A stretch of DNA of 64,000 nucleotides from Streptomyces stelliscabiei (GTDB lineage: Bacteria; Actinomycetota; Actinomycetes; Streptomycetales; Streptomycetaceae), in contig NZ_JADBGF010000001.1 of assembly GCF_014873495.1 (NCBI RefSeq), forward strand, positions 6,634,001 to 6,698,000, read 5' to 3'. Both the position numbers and the translations under genes were made by a program. This document shows positions 35,293-45,600 of this stretch, one piece after another; the stretch's first letter is position 1; each line of letters starts with the position of its first letter. The notes below the pieces were generated by a model that was given only the letters and a program-made list of their open reading frames with translations, ran no database searches and had not been told where the DNA came from.

Positions 35293-37921
35293 CGCACGCA
35301 ACGCCTTCCTCCGGCAAGGTGACCTGAACGTCGACAGTTGGACAGGAGCCCGCGAACTGCTTCGTGCCTGGCCTTCGGTCCCGCCGCTGAACGACGACAG
35401 CCGGGGCACACTACGGCGGCTCCGCGACGCCCTCGCCGGCCTGGAGAGCGGAACATCCGGATGGAGGGATGTGGCGGCCCTCCTGCGCCAGGTCCTGCTT
35501 GAAGCGCAGGCACGCGGAAACAACACAGGCCTCGTCGTGCCCAGCCACCCTCTGCTTCCCTCTCACGAGCAGTGGTCCGAGATCCACTGCGATGCGATGC
35601 CGAACGAACGCGGCTTGTACATCACCGCAAAGCCGTGGCATCCGCATGTGCCTGAGAGCGACGCTGCAGCGGTGGCTCGGGTGGATCTTCGACAGGTACA
35701 TCTTGGGCGAGACGCAGAGCACCGCCGCCACCTTGAGCCCTACCCTGGCGATCCATTCTGGAGGGAAGCCCTCGGCCCCGCTCGCGACCGGTACTTGTCG
35801 ATCGGGCAGCGGCAGGCCGCGCGCGCGGTTGCGCTCGCGCAGCCGGGCAGTACCGTGATCATTTGCTTGCCCACGGGCCATGGGAAGACCGATGTCATCC
35901 AGGCCCCGGCCATCCTGGCGAGCCGGAGCGCCGGCGTCTCCGTCGTCGTTGTTCCCACCGTCGTTCTTGCCCTCGACATGGAACGCCGTACCCGGCCGCT
36001 GATGGAAGCGCAGGGATGCCCAAGCCCCACAGGACGCTATGCATACGTCGGTGGCTTGCCCGAAGACGTCAAGCGGCAGCTCCGTGACGATATCCGCACC
36101 GGCCAGCAGCGCCTGGTATTCGCTTCGCCCGAGGCACTCGTCAGGGGACTGCGCAAGCCACTCGAAGAAGCCGCGGAAGCCGGTCTGCTCAAGTACTTCG
36201 TTATCGACGAAGCTCATCTCGTCGAGCAGTGGGGCAACGGCTTCCGACCCGAGTTCCAGACGATGTCCAGCCACCGCCGCACCTGGCTTAGCAAGGCTCC
36301 CGACGGCCTGGCCCCTGTCACTGTGGCCATGAGTGCCACCCTCACTACTCAACAGGTCGGTACGCTCGAGGAGCTCTTCGCCGGACCAGACGAAGCTCAG
36401 GTTGTCTGGGCTTCACAACTCCGCCACGAGCCTACCTACTACATCAGCGCATCCGAAACGCTTCAAAGTCGACAGGATTCGGTCCTTGAGGCCGTGTCGC
36501 TCCTGCCTAAACCCCTGGCCTTGTACGTCTCCACAGTGAGAGACGCAAAGGAATGGGGGGAGCGCCTCCGGGCCTCTGGGTTTTTCCGCGTAACTCAAGT
36601 GACCGGTGACTCAAGTGACCAGGACCGCCGCGATGCCGTTGAGGGCTGGGGAGGAAAATCAACCGAAGACGACAGCAGATTCTCTACCCGCTTTGACGTT
36701 GTCGTAGGCACTTCAGCTTTCGGTCTGGGCGTAGACCTGTCGGACGTGCGAACTGTGCTTCACGCATGCCTGCCCGAGACAGTCGACCGGTACTACCAAG
36801 AGATCGGCCGTGGTGGGCGAGACGGAAACCCGTCTGTCGCCTACATGGTGACGGCACCCGGGGACCGAGACATTGCCGAGGTTCTCGGCAGCGAACCAGT
36901 CATCACCTCTGAAAAGGCGCTGAAGCGTTGGGACGCCATGTTCCGGCGTGAACAGCAACTCGGCGGCAGCCGTTATCGTCTTGATCTGGATTCCCGCCCC
37001 AGCCACGTCAGTGAGGACTCCGAAACCAACAGGTCCTGGAACGTTCGCGTCCTCAACCTTATGGTTCGCGCCAAGCTGATCGAACTCCACGTACCTCAAC
37101 CGCCCCAACGCGAAGAGGGAGAGCTCGAATCCGTATGGGCAGAGCGTGTAGACGAGTTCAGGAAAAATGTGGGGACACGGGCTGAAGTCACCATCAAAGA
37201 CCCTCAAGTCAACACTGCGGAGCGATTCATATCTCGCTTCGAGGCGGAGCGGCAGAAGCTTCTGGATCACCAGAAGAAATCCCTCACGGGTCTGGAAGAG
37301 GCACTCGGTGGAAGTCAGTGCATCGGTGACGTACTCGGAGAGTACTACCGCCTGCGACGAGGCCGAACTTCCCTGCCTACCCGTGTCACCTGCCGTGGTT
37401 GCCCGAACTGTAGGGCGACCGGGCGCCCAGACAAGTCCGGCTTCTACAGGCTCGCCGGGGAGCCTCGTCCGTGGTTGCGCTTCCCGGTACCTCCTCCCAA
37501 CGATCCACTGGCCCGCTACCGTGACGGTCTGGCCTGCTTGAGCTTGTGGTGGGAGGGCGAGCAGGAGCAACGTCTCCATGTACCCCGCCTCCTGGAGCGA
37601 CTGGTGCGCCGCGGGATCGCCGTCGTAGGCGGCCCTGGTGTTACGACACGGTGCCGGGATGTACTCCGTAAGGCAGCCCGTACATACCCTGTTGTGTTCG
37701 ATGAGGATGCCGAGTTGCTGAAGTCATGGGCTGGCCCTGTGGTGTGGATCCTGGACGACTCGCCCTCACTGGACTATGACACCGCAGCACGGTTCAGTTC
37801 AGAGGACATCACGTACCTCCTTCACCCACGCCACACTCGACACCCGGATCGGACCAACGATCCGCTGATCGATATCCACCGCGCCAAGCTTCCGGTCTTC
37901 CGCGCCTTGGAGGAAATCTGA
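35282..37921 (+). CDS. dpdF: DpdF, RecQ-like helicase (879 aa)
   Basis: Superfamily 2 helicase. Walker A PTGHGKT (197-203), DEAH (309-312) followed by the RecQ-typical LVEQWGNGFRPEF, SAT motif VAMSATLT, and motif VI QEIGRGGRDG. A Cys-rich patch CRGCPNCRATG near residue 705 may bind zinc. The N-terminal 170 residues are not helicase and are specific to DpdF. ATG 35282 has AGGAGAG upstream. The last codon's TGA overlaps the dpdG start. Part of the restriction module; DNA unwinding is inferred. Confidence 0.9.
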   Translation: MTRDARNAFLRQGDLNVDSWTGARELLRAWPSVPPLNDDSRGTLRRLRDALAGLESGTSGWRDVAALLRQVLLEAQARGNNTGLVVPSHPLLPSHEQWSEIHCDAMPNERGLYITAKPWHPHVPESDAAAVARVDLRQVHLGRDAEHRRHLEPYPGDPFWREALGPARDRYLSIGQRQAARAVALAQPGSTVIICLPTGHGKTDVIQAPAILASRSAGVSVVVVPTVVLALDMERRTRPLMEAQGCPSPTGRYAYVGGLPEDVKRQLRDDIRTGQQRLVFASPEALVRGLRKPLEEAAEAGLLKYFVIDEAHLVEQWGNGFRPEFQTMSSHRRTWLSKAPDGLAPVTVAMSATLTTQQVGTLEELFAGPDEAQVVWASQLRHEPTYYISASETLQSRQDSVLEAVSLLPKPLALYVSTVRDAKEWGERLRASGFFRVTQVTGDSSDQDRRDAVEGWGGKSTEDDSRFSTRFDVVVGTSAFGLGVDLSDVRTVLHACLPETVDRYYQEIGRGGRDGNPSVAYMVTAPGDRDIAEVLGSEPVITSEKALKRWDAMFRREQQLGGSRYRLDLDSRPSHVSEDSETNRSWNVRVLNLMVRAKLIELHVPQPPQREEGELESVWAERVDEFRKNVGTRAEVTIKDPQVNTAERFISRFEAERQKLLDHQKKSLTGLEEALGGSQCIGDVLGEYYRLRRGRTSLPTRVTCRGCPNCRATGRPDKSGFYRLAGEPRPWLRFPVPPPNDPLARYRDGLACLSLWWEGEQEQRLHVPRLLERLVRRGIAVVGGPGVTTRCRDVLRKAARTYPVVFDEDAELLKSWAGPVVWILDDSPSLDYDTAARFSSEDITYLLHPRHTRHPDRTNDPLIDIHRAKLPVFRALEEI

Positions 37922-38829
37922 TGACGCTCCTAAATCCCCGCGGCGCAGCCTTGCCCACTCAAGCATGGGCAGTCGTGCGGTTGCTCGCCTATTTGGAGAA
38001 GGCAGTATCATTGGAGGAGGCACGTTCTCTGCTGTCCCCGCCGTCAATTCGCGGTGAGAAGACGAAGGACAAGCCGCCCTTCGACAAGGCAATCAGCACT
38101 CTCGACGAGTTGGGCCTGATTCGGATCGAGGGCGAAGATCAGCAACTCTCTCTGGCTGGTGCCGCTACGACACTTGACGGGCAGGACGTATCCGCGTTCA
38201 ACTCCGTACTCCGCCAGGCGGTTCTCGATCAGGCCAAGAACACTTCGCTCGGCGATTCTGCCGACCAGACCGGACCTCGCGACCTTACCCGCGCACTGGC
38301 CTGGCTGCTCTCGCTGGATCCGACAGATCCGATGGACTGGTACAGGGTGCAGAACGACCAGCGAGAAGCGTTGCGGCCGGAGGCAGGTCCCGTATTCTCC
38401 AACGAAACTCGGTGGAACCACTTCAACTACTGGGCCCCCGCTTTGGGGTTGGCCGCACCCCCGCTCTTCCAAGTCGAAGGAAGCGCAAACAGACTTGTAC
38501 CCGATTGCACGACTGCGGTCCGACAAACGGCGGCCGAACTGCAGGAGACCGAGGTGAGGATGAACGCTGTAGAAGTGCTGCGAATCCTTCGTGAGAGGCT
38601 TCCCGTGCTGCCGGGCGGCGCACACTCACGGGCTGTGGGACTCCGTTCTCCAGGTGACACTACGGCCGGCGCGGCTCTCTCCTTCGCGCTGCTGCGTGGC
38701 GAAGACGAGAAGTGGTTGCGCCTTGAGCACGACGATGACGCACAGCACGTGCTCCAGGTTCACGACCCGGACAGGTCATCTGCGCGACCGGTCAGTGCCA
38801 TCACCATCCTGGAGGCCATCAATGGCTGA
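37921..38829 (+). CDS. dpdG: DpdG (302 aa)
   Basis: Position between dpdF and dpdH, length and context identify it as DpdG. Residues 10-80 (AWAVVRLLAYLEKAVSLEEARSLL...TLDELGLIRIEGEDQQLSL) look like a winged-helix DNA-binding domain. The rest has no motif I recognise. ATGA overlap with dpdF and 8-base overlap with dpdH. A role as a DNA-binding or bridging subunit is possible, not shown. Confidence 0.8.
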   Translation: MTLLNPRGAALPTQAWAVVRLLAYLEKAVSLEEARSLLSPPSIRGEKTKDKPPFDKAISTLDELGLIRIEGEDQQLSLAGAATTLDGQDVSAFNSVLRQAVLDQAKNTSLGDSADQTGPRDLTRALAWLLSLDPTDPMDWYRVQNDQREALRPEAGPVFSNETRWNHFNYWAPALGLAAPPLFQVEGSANRLVPDCTTAVRQTAAELQETEVRMNAVEVLRILRERLPVLPGGAHSRAVGLRSPGDTTAGAALSFALLRGEDEKWLRLEHDDDAQHVLQVHDPDRSSARPVSAITILEAING

Positions 38830-41800
38830 CTTCCGCGGCATGCTCTGCTGGGACCCGCCGACCGCATCTGCAACGATCAACACCGAGGCCATCAGCCCCC
38901 ACCGGTCCGTCTTCCTCGCCACGCATGCACCTTTGCGCATCAAGCGTGCCTTGGTCTCAGAGGACAAGCAGGTGCAGCCGATCGGCGATCTGATCAATGA
39001 ACGGTCTGTAGTCAACGACTTCCTCACCAAGAAGTCCGACTCAGGCGCCCTCCTCATGCTGGTCCTGGGAGACTCAGGATCCGGTAAGTCCCATCTAATC
39101 CGATGGGCGCGCGAGAATATCCCAACGTTCGTTCCAGATTCGGACACCCACGAGGTCATCTACCTCGAACGCTCCATGACCAGCCTCAAGGCCGTGGTCA
39201 AGGCTCTCATCGCCAAGGCGGACAGCAGTGAACTAGCGCAACTCAAGGAAGATGTCGACAGGTTCACTGCCGACATCGATCAAGAGTCGCTCGGCCGTCG
39301 CATCCTCAATGAATTGAGTGAGCTTCTATCCGCGACAGTGCCGAAGGATATCCCGGGACCAGGACGGGTACTTGCCGGCCCAGGGAGGCTGGCAGCGATG
39401 CTGCACGACCCGTTCATTCGACAGCACATGTTGTCGGAAGGAAAATTTGTTCCGCGGCTTGCGGCTCAGCTCCTCAGGGATCGCCGCAGTGGGCAGGACG
39501 AGCGTCCTGAGACCTTCACTTTTGAAGACTTGCCTCTGGATGTCGACTACGACAACGCCGCTTCAGATATGGTCGCTCGCCTGCTTAACCAGATCGCCAC
39601 GCGAGACGACCTCCAGGCCACCGCCGTGGACCTACTCAACAAGCACTTGGAATCTGCGGTTAAGAATGCGGCCAACCTCGGCGCGGGGCGTCTCTTGGAC
39701 GCGATGATGCAAGTCCGCGAGGAGTATCAGCGACGCGGAAAGGAAATCATCCTCCTCATCGAGGACTTTGCTCTCATTCAGGGAGTCCAGCAAGATCTCT
39801 TGGACGCTGTGATCGAGGCAGCAAATCGGGACGGAAGCACGTCGCTCGCCCCCATCCGCACGCTCATGGCTGTCACGCCGGGCTACCTGGAACAGATTCC
39901 GGAGACGGCGCTCACCCGAATCCGGGCTACCGCTGGGTACGTCTACAACCTGGATGTCCCCTTCAGTGCGACCGACACCGGAAGCCAGGAAATCTCTTCG
40001 TTCGTCGGACGCTATCTCAACGCGGCTCGCGTAGGCCGGGACGCGCTGGAGCGCGCTCGCGACGGCGAAACACCCAACGCGTGTGAAGGTTGTCCTCTCC
40101 AGGAACGATGCCACGACGCCTTCGGTGTCACGCCAGAAGGGTACGGCCTGTATCCCTTCAACTCGTCTGCTCTCGTCAGAACCGTCCACTCAACCGCAGA
40201 CCCGAAGAAGCCATGGTCTTTCGTTCCTCGAACCGTTCTCGGCAGTGTCGTACGACCGTTGCTGATCGATCACGCCGAATCCATCCGGCGAGGTGAATTC
40301 CCAGACTCTGAATTTCGACGCCGGTTCTCGAGGGCTGACATCGATAAAGTGTTGAGCCGAGAGGCGCATGCCTTCATTGACGAGAACGATCGCGTCGACC
40401 CTGAGCGACGAAAATCCCTTCTTTTGTTTTGGGGAGACGCTCCCGCGGACGCCAATGCGATCGATGGCACGATCCTGGAAGCATTCTCTCTGCCTCCCTT
40501 GGACGGCCAATCGCGGCGGATCCCGACAGGGGCACGTCCACCTTCGACGCAGAGGCATCTCGACGAATCCCTCGATAGGGAAACCGAGCCGGCTTCCGGC
40601 ACGGACAACATTCCTCGATCTCTCAAGAAGAAGCTGGAAACGGTCAATGTTTGGCTTACCGACGAAGAAGTCCTAGACAATTCCACCGCACTTAACGTCC
40701 GCACTATCATCGCGACGGCCGTGCTGCAGCGATACCGCTGGGAATCACCGCTGATGCACGAGCAAGGCAAGCGAGTGATGGTAGGAGTAGGAGGGGCTTG
40801 GCCCAATAACGCAACAGTGGTTTCAGTAGCTGGGGCGGACGAGCGCCTGGCCGGCGCTGCTGACGCGCCCATCCGCTTCGGACGCACAGCCAAGGACAGC
40901 TACTTCTTCGAAAGCCTGCTGTGCGCCGAGTCGGGCAAGGGACAGGTCAGAAGCCAGGACATACGGCGTCTCGCAACCTACGCCGACCAGTACGCGCCAG
41001 CCCTCACGTCACGCGTTCAACGTCACCTGGAGATCTCCGACGAGCAGTTGGTACTTGGCCTACGTGCTTCTCTACTCGGCGCGATGCTCGCCGGCCAGGC
41101 GTACCCGGGGATGGAAGCCGCCGCGCTACTCACCGCTGTCCTGGACGAAGGTCAGGGATGGGAGCGGGCGGACGTTGCGTTGAGGACAAAGCAGTGGAAC
41201 GACATCTTGAAGCGTCACCTGTATGCGCGTCCTGTTCTCGTTGAGCGGCTCAGGGAAGCCGTAGGTGTCGCGCAGGGTGTGACCGGGGCCGTGCGGATGA
41301 TTGACGCTGCCCGCATGTTGCCGCTACTCAAGCGGACGACATCTCAGTGGGAATGGACGCTCGACAGGACACAGGTCCCATCGTGGGTGCAGAAGGCGGT
41401 CACCGGCTTCTCCGCACTGTCTGTCCTGGTGGACGAGCAACTGAACCTGCTTGAGAACCAGTTGGCGGAGATCCGGCAGCGGCACCCTCGCGGCACCAAC
41501 AGCGTACACACGCTCACCGCGATCGAGGGCGCCCTCACCACGGCCCAGGAGGTCGGCGGGCTGATGCCACTCGGAACGGACCAAACACTCCGCTTCGAGT
41601 CGCTCCTTGAGCGGGGCAAGCAGGTCGAATGGACCGCGGTGTCCGAACTGGAAGACGACCTCGCCCGAGCATCGGATGAAAACCGGACTGACCGAGCTCG
41701 ACAGGCCGCTCGCATTGCTGCTGCAGCGCAGGACCGTGGAACAGCCATCCAGGACATCCATTTCTTGCTCTCCGAGAGCGAATCGTGGCTGGAAGCTGCA

Positions 41801-41959
41801 CTCAGGAGGGCTGACGCGCGAACGGGCAGCAGTGCAGTCGACAGCGTCTCTCTCGCTATGCAGACCGTGCTCAGTGAATGGAATGAGGTAGCACGATTGG
41901 CCTCTGATGCATCGAGGTCAGCCGAAGTCTCCGCCACGCTGGAAGGAGACGCCGAGTGA
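38822..41959 (+). CDS. dpdH: DpdH, large P-loop ATPase (1045 aa)
   Basis: ATG 38822 overlaps the dpdG stop; the open frame further upstream belongs to the dpdG overlap. Walker A GDSGSGKS lies at 83-90 and a Walker-B-like EIILLIEDFAL in the 300s, so the N-terminal third is an AAA/STAND-like NTPase. A possible zinc knuckle CEGCPLQERC follows near residue 420. The C-terminal half is helical with coiled-coil character (residues 830-1030). Matches DpdH by order and size. Needed for restriction in other Dpd systems; may be the motor or sensor of the complex. Confidence 0.85.
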   Translation: MADFRGMLCWDPPTASATINTEAISPHRSVFLATHAPLRIKRALVSEDKQVQPIGDLINERSVVNDFLTKKSDSGALLMLVLGDSGSGKSHLIRWARENIPTFVPDSDTHEVIYLERSMTSLKAVVKALIAKADSSELAQLKEDVDRFTADIDQESLGRRILNELSELLSATVPKDIPGPGRVLAGPGRLAAMLHDPFIRQHMLSEGKFVPRLAAQLLRDRRSGQDERPETFTFEDLPLDVDYDNAASDMVARLLNQIATRDDLQATAVDLLNKHLESAVKNAANLGAGRLLDAMMQVREEYQRRGKEIILLIEDFALIQGVQQDLLDAVIEAANRDGSTSLAPIRTLMAVTPGYLEQIPETALTRIRATAGYVYNLDVPFSATDTGSQEISSFVGRYLNAARVGRDALERARDGETPNACEGCPLQERCHDAFGVTPEGYGLYPFNSSALVRTVHSTADPKKPWSFVPRTVLGSVVRPLLIDHAESIRRGEFPDSEFRRRFSRADIDKVLSREAHAFIDENDRVDPERRKSLLLFWGDAPADANAIDGTILEAFSLPPLDGQSRRIPTGARPPSTQRHLDESLDRETEPASGTDNIPRSLKKKLETVNVWLTDEEVLDNSTALNVRTIIATAVLQRYRWESPLMHEQGKRVMVGVGGAWPNNATVVSVAGADERLAGAADAPIRFGRTAKDSYFFESLLCAESGKGQVRSQDIRRLATYADQYAPALTSRVQRHLEISDEQLVLGLRASLLGAMLAGQAYPGMEAAALLTAVLDEGQGWERADVALRTKQWNDILKRHLYARPVLVERLREAVGVAQGVTGAVRMIDAARMLPLLKRTTSQWEWTLDRTQVPSWVQKAVTGFSALSVLVDEQLNLLENQLAEIRQRHPRGTNSVHTLTAIEGALTTAQEVGGLMPLGTDQTLRFESLLERGKQVEWTAVSELEDDLARASDENRTDRARQAARIAAAAQDRGTAIQDIHFLLSESESWLEAALRRADARTGSSAVDSVSLAMQTVLSEWNEVARLASDASRSAEVSATLEGDAE

Positions 41960-42642
41960 CACAGAGACCTGTGTATGAGATGGCGCTGCAACTGCAGGAT
42001 CGAGCCCGGCAGTTGGCTGAGGGCGAGGCGGGCGCGAAGGAGGCAGCCCGGGTTTCGTCGCGTATCAACGAACTGAGTGCACGCCTGGCGGATCTCCGGA
42101 AGGAAGTCACAGTGGCACTCGCCTTGAAGAACCAGGGCGCAGCAACGGGCCCCGGCCTCTTGGCGGCCAGCGACGGGCTTGAGGCGTTCGCGCGGAGGGC
42201 TCAGAACGGGTGGCCTGGCGATCAGGCTTTCAACACGGCCAGGCGGAAGGTCCAGGCGGCAGCCGACGCCATCCGAGAAGAGAACCTCGCAGCATGGACC
42301 GAGTGGTCGGGTCGCCAGTTGGCTTCGCTTCATCTGGCACGGATTCCGATGCTGCCTCCGCAGGAGCAAGTATTGGCTCGATCGCGACGTACTGATCTTG
42401 AACGTACCGCGTCAGCCAAGGCCGTTACCGCCGGGGACATCACCCTATTCGTGACCAAATGCGAAGCACTCGCAGAATCACTGCGTGATGCGAAGGAGCC
42501 GCCAGCGGAACTCCTCGCGCTTCTTGAACGACTCGACCGTCGCCCGGCTCCAACTCTATTCGACATCACGGACCAGGAAATTGCCCTCTTGCGTGAATTC
42601 GCAATGGATGGCCAAGTCGCACTGACAAGGAAGGGCGCGTGA
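41956..42642 (+). CDS. dpdI: DpdI, coiled-coil protein (228 aa)
   Basis: GTG 41956 overlaps the dpdH stop (GTGA). The product is highly charged and largely helical (LQLQDRARQLAEGEAGAKEAARV, SRRTDLERTASAKAV), with no enzyme motif. It occupies the dpdI place between dpdH and dpdJ. Probably a structural partner of DpdH or DpdJ. Confidence 0.75.
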   Translation: MTQRPVYEMALQLQDRARQLAEGEAGAKEAARVSSRINELSARLADLRKEVTVALALKNQGAATGPGLLAASDGLEAFARRAQNGWPGDQAFNTARRKVQAAADAIREENLAAWTEWSGRQLASLHLARIPMLPPQEQVLARSRRTDLERTASAKAVTAGDITLFVTKCEALAESLRDAKEPPAELLALLERLDRRPAPTLFDITDQEIALLREFAMDGQVALTRKGA

Positions 42643-45600
42643 CACAGCTTATCAACCAAGGGTTCGCCAATGCGCTTCTCAACCGGCTGGAAGACCGCGA
42701 ACTCCCCCTGCTCTCCTGGGGAGTGACGGAGAGCGCCCTCTCTGAAGCTGAGGTTTTGGAGACCATCGACGAACTCCTTGTCACCCGACAGGACGCACCG
42801 GCCGGGGCCTCGACCGACGAGGTGCTAGAGGAGTGCCTCGATCGCGCCCTGCTGTTCGAAGTGCCCGTCCCCGTTGTCTCGCCTCCGCGGTACCGCACCC
42901 GGCTGGCCGAGACCCTGAGGCTGACTACCGGGCTACGACAACTCTTTGCGCGAGGCGGATGGGCCAGCCAACCCGACCGGGGCTGGTGGCGGCAGCAGAA
43001 GCGTCTGGTCGCCGACTACCGACTCCACGTCGCGCCGCGCCGCTACCCGCGCCGTGACATACCCGCAGAGGATGCCCTGGCGGAGCTGGCCCGCCTTGAC
43101 CAGTGGCGTGACCTGCAGCAGCACGTCGCGGCAGCCCACGTGCGGGACTACAAGCTGGCTCGCTTCCAGTTGGACGCCACGCGCACCGTGTTCAAGGCGC
43201 TCGGTGGTCCGCGATCAACGGGAATCATTGTCGGCGCGGGTACCGGTAGCGGTAAGACCCTCGCGTTCTATCTGCCGGCATTCGCGGCGATGGCGGAGCA
43301 CGCCCGTCCTGGTACAACGTCCCGGGTACACACCCTTGCCCTCTATCCCCGCCTGGAGCTCCTACGAGATCAACTCCGGGAAGCAATTCGTGGGGCCGAC
43401 GGCATCGAGGGAGCCCTGCGTGCGCAGGGACGTCGTGCTCTGCGTATCGGCGCGCTCTATGGCAACACCCCTTGGAACGCGCGGGACCTGAAATTGGAAC
43501 CGGGTGGCAGGGTGGCCGGAGCGTGGGCGCGAACCTCTGAGGGGGCCATTTGCCCGTACCTCCCGTGCCCAAATCCCGAATGTGGGACCGGTGACTTGGT
43601 GTGGTCCGACAGCGATCGGCTCCAGGGGCGCGAGCAGTTGACCTGTGTGAAGTGCGGCCACACCATCAAGGATGGGCGCCTCGCACTCACGCGCGAGTCG
43701 CTCAAGGCCAACGAGCCAGATCTACTCTTCACCACCACCGAAACCCTCAACCGCGCCAGTGCTGACAGCTACCTCGAGCGCCTGCTCGGGTGGCGCGGAG
43801 GCAACCCTGGCCCCGCCCTCGTCCTCCTTGACGAGGTTCACACGTACACCGGCGTACACGGGGCACAGGTCGCCCTCCTTCTCCGTCGTTGGCGTGAAGC
43901 GGTTGGCCGGCCCGTCACATTCGTCGGTCTGAGCGCCACGCTGCGAGACGCCAGACACTTCTTCGCCCAACTGATCGGGCTGCATCCGGGCGACGTCGAG
44001 CCGATCGAACCGGCTGAGGACGCCATGGAGACCGAAGGCCGCGAATACGCGCTCGCACTACGTGGCGACCCCGTCGCCGGCGCCAGCCTGCTGTCCACAT
44101 CGATCCAGACCGCGATGCTCTTCGGACGCACGCTGGACCAAGAAAGTGACCGCTTCCTTTATGGCTCAACGGGTTTTCTGTTCACCGACGACCTCGACGT
44201 AACCAACCGTTTCTACGACGATCTCCGTGATGCGGAGGGAGGTCAGTACCGGTCCGGCGGTCGCAGTGGCTGGAAGCCTGTGCTCGCTGGCCTTCGCTCC
44301 CCAGATCGGGACGAGCACGATGCCCGCTACCGGGATGGTCAGTCCTGGGACATGGTCGAGAAGATCGGGCACGATCTCGATCCTGGCCTTCGCCTCCACC
44401 ACCTACGGATCGGCCGGACCTCGTCACAGGATGTGGGCGTCGACCACAACGCGGATCTCACGGTGGCCACGGCCTCTCTTGAAGTCGGCTTCAACGATCC
44501 TCGGGTCGGGTTGGTCCTGCAGCACAAAGCACCCCGCGACGCCGCCGCCTTCATCCAGCGCCGCGGTCGCGCCGGGCGTCAGCGCGGAACCCGTCCGATC
44601 ACCGTGGTCACACTTTCGGACTATGGTCGAGACCGTCTTGCCTACCAGGCGTACGAGACGCTGTTCGCCCCGGAGGTACCGGCCCGAACGTTGCCCATCG
44701 GCAACCGGTTTGTGCTGAAAATTCAAGGCACTCAGGCCCTCCTGGACTGGACTGGCCGCAAGCTCCGCAGCAGACGTCAGTGGGCGGACCCGCGCAAGCT
44801 GCTCAAGGCGCCCCGCGGCGGCGTCGTGCGCCAGGAGGATCAGGCGGCAAGCGAGATGCTCGCCGAGTTGCTCCAGGCGCTCCTGGACAATTCCGGTCTC
44901 CAGGATGAACTCGCCAACCATCTGGTGCGGGCTCTCCGTATCAGCGCCGACGAGGCTCAAGCATTGCTCTGGGAGCAGCCCCGCTCGCTCCTCCTGGCCG
45001 TAGTGCCGACAGCCCTCCGCCGGCTGCGCAGCCAGTGGCGGCCGCTGCGCGACGACTCGGGGGCCCGGGACGGCGCGATGCTTCCCGAGTTCGTCACCCA
45101 GTCGTTGTTCGCACCATTGAACCTGCCAGAGGTGGACCTACTGCTGCCCTTCTCTGAGGGGGACAGCATCGAGCAACTTCCCATCGCTCGGGCTCTGCGC
45201 GAAGCGGTACCGGGGCGAGTCAGCCGCCGCTACGGACACCGCCGTGACGAGCACCGCACCTGGCTTCCGATGCCTCCCGACGACACGGATGTGCTGCCGC
45301 TCACTGACATCGTCCGGAGTGGCGATCCTGAAGGAATGTGGTTTCCCCACGGGCACGGCCCTTCAGGATTTCAGGTGTTCCGCCCGCAGCAGCTCATCCT
45401 CGATCAACCCCCTCAGGAGATCGACACCCGGTCGCAGGGCATCCCTCGCTGGGGCACGCAGATCGTTGTTCCAGAGGATGCGTCCCTGAGCTCGGCGGAC
45501 GTTCCAGAGCCTTCGTTGTGGTCGCGGCGCATCGCCTCGGTCAACTTTGCAACCCACGCCGCTGGCAACCCCATCGAGGTTCGGCGCATGACGATGGGGG